This document shows, piece by piece, positions 6,316 to 6,928 of a stretch of 6,928 nucleotides of DNA. Location: NCBI GenBank assembly GCA_041568335.1, contig JBFFZZ010000162.1, positions 1 to 6,928 of the forward strand. Reading direction: 5' to 3'. The position numbers and the translations under genes are program-made. Below the pieces are notes generated by a model. That model searched no databases and had not been told where the DNA came from. It saw only the letters and a list, made by a program, of their open reading frames with translations. The stretch is from WVWW01 sp041568335. GTDB lineage: Bacteria > Acidobacteriota > Polarisedimenticolia > Polarisedimenticolales > Polarisedimenticolaceae. Position 1 is the stretch's first letter. The number at the start of each line of letters is the position of its first letter.

Positions 6316-6928
6316 TCACATCTTGCGACTACGCTCGAGGATCGTCTTGAGGTTGCTCACGTTCTTGTCGCGCCTACGGTCGGTCTGGCCCAGGATCTCC
6401 TGCAACGCGTCGCCGATGTGCGGGATGTACTTCTCGATGTAGCTTCGTTTCTTGTACTCGTCCGCCTGGCGCCTCCGTTTACGCACAAAGACGCCGACTC
6501 GACGACCGGCTTCCTGCAACGCGAGCCGGACCTCCTTGATGATCTCGGGGTAGGATGCGACCGCCTCCTTCGATTCCGAGGTGAAAGGAACCCACACCGA
6601 CGCCATGTGGACGAGCACGATCATCGGGCCGATGGGAAGCGCGCCGCGTGCCTGCTGCAGGCCGTACTTTTTCCAGTCGGTGGAGACGACGGCCTTGGTC
6701 ATCGCGCAGGCCGACTGCTGGTACTGGAGCGGGACCCGGTTCGCATAGCGATACAGGTGGACGGTGTCCTCGGCGCCGAGCCCACCCCCGTAGGCCAGCC
6801 CGACCTCGATCTGGAACGGGTTGCCGCGGTAGACGGCCGGTGATCGGGTCACCGCCGTGACGAAGTCGGCGTCGACCCGTTTCTTGAGACAGCTCAGCAA
6901 CAAATCCTCACGGATCGGCGCCAGGCAC
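6316..6928 (-). CDS. top6B: DNA topoisomerase VI subunit B, C-terminal part (5'-truncated)
   Basis: Topoisomerase VI is a type IIB enzyme of A2B2 form that relaxes and decatenates DNA with ATP; subunit B binds and hydrolyses the ATP. The frame runs off the right edge, and the visible 204 residues cover the transducer domain and C-terminus. Family blocks seen: CLAPIRE at the window edge (compare CLSPIGE in archaeal proteins), FVTAVTRSPAVYRGNPFQIE, VGLAYGGG, YRYANRVPLQYQQSACAMTK, WKKYGL, LPIGPMIVLVHMASVWVPFT, SESKEAVASYPEI and VRLALQEAGRR. The lysine in SESKEA may correspond to the switch lysine that reaches the ATP phosphates; this is inferred from position. The tail is basic (VRKRRRQ) and then helical (YIPHIGDALQEIL). 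The N-terminal GHKL ATPase domain would lie to the right of the window. The TTG at 6901-6903 could be misread as a start, but the homology continues upstream of it. Downstream is the FmdB-type gene, six bases away, not subunit A. This family is uncommon in bacteria. Confidence 0.92.
   Translation of the reverse strand, partial: CLAPIREDLLLSCLKKRVDADFVTAVTRSPAVYRGNPFQIEVGLAYGGGLGAEDTVHLYRYANRVPLQYQQSACAMTKAVVSTDWKKYGLQQARGALPIGPMIVLVHMASVWVPFTSESKEAVASYPEIIKEVRLALQEAGRRVGVFVRKRRRQADEYKKRSYIEKYIPHIGDALQEILGQTDRRRDKNVSNLKTILERSRKM

Overview
This is a gene-dense window with high GC and strong G/C bias at third codon positions. It reads as an ordinary chromosomal segment of a free-living bacterium. 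A cytoplasmic PAS-PAS-GGDEF-EAL protein, a DUF72 protein and an FmdB-type zinc-ribbon protein with a long acidic tail suggest a lineage in or near the Deltaproteobacteria/Myxococcota; this is inference from family distribution. The least usual gene for a bacterium is topoisomerase VI subunit B, a family best known from archaea and plants. I see no tRNA, rRNA, CRISPR array, insertion sequence or phage gene, and no gene-free stretch longer than about 130 bases.

Layout, left to right. (1) 1-453 (+): the C-terminal end of a polytopic membrane protein, cut by the window edge. (2) A 131-base gap holding a strong GC-rich stem-loop at 535-560. (3) 585-2648 (+): a cyclic-di-GMP enzyme with two PAS-like sensor domains and intact GGDEF and EAL motifs. 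(4) 2645-3676 (-): a putative exported GH113-type TIM-barrel glycoside hydrolase. It converges on the previous gene, and the two stop codons overlap inside a perfect 16-bp palindrome. (5) 3767-4852 (-): an unrecognised exported protein with a beta-rich N-terminal half and a helical C-terminal half. (6) A 69-base divergent promoter region with a palindromic AT-rich core. (7) 4922-5809 (+): a DUF72/YecE-family protein. (8) 5815-6309 (-): an FmdB-type zinc-ribbon protein. (9) 6316-6928 (-): the C-terminal part of topoisomerase VI subunit B, running off the right edge.

How the genes may work together. The minus-strand pair at 6928-5815 is tightly packed (6-base gap) and probably co-transcribed, topoisomerase first and zinc-ribbon protein second. 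The two exported proteins at 4852-2645 lie in the same direction 90 bases apart and may share the promoter at 4888-4916. The c-di-GMP enzyme stands alone. No previously undescribed multi-gene system is evident. The observations most worth checking are the bacterial topoisomerase VI subunit, the architecture of the divergent promoter, the palindrome at the overlapping stops, and the unassigned exported protein beside the glycosidase.
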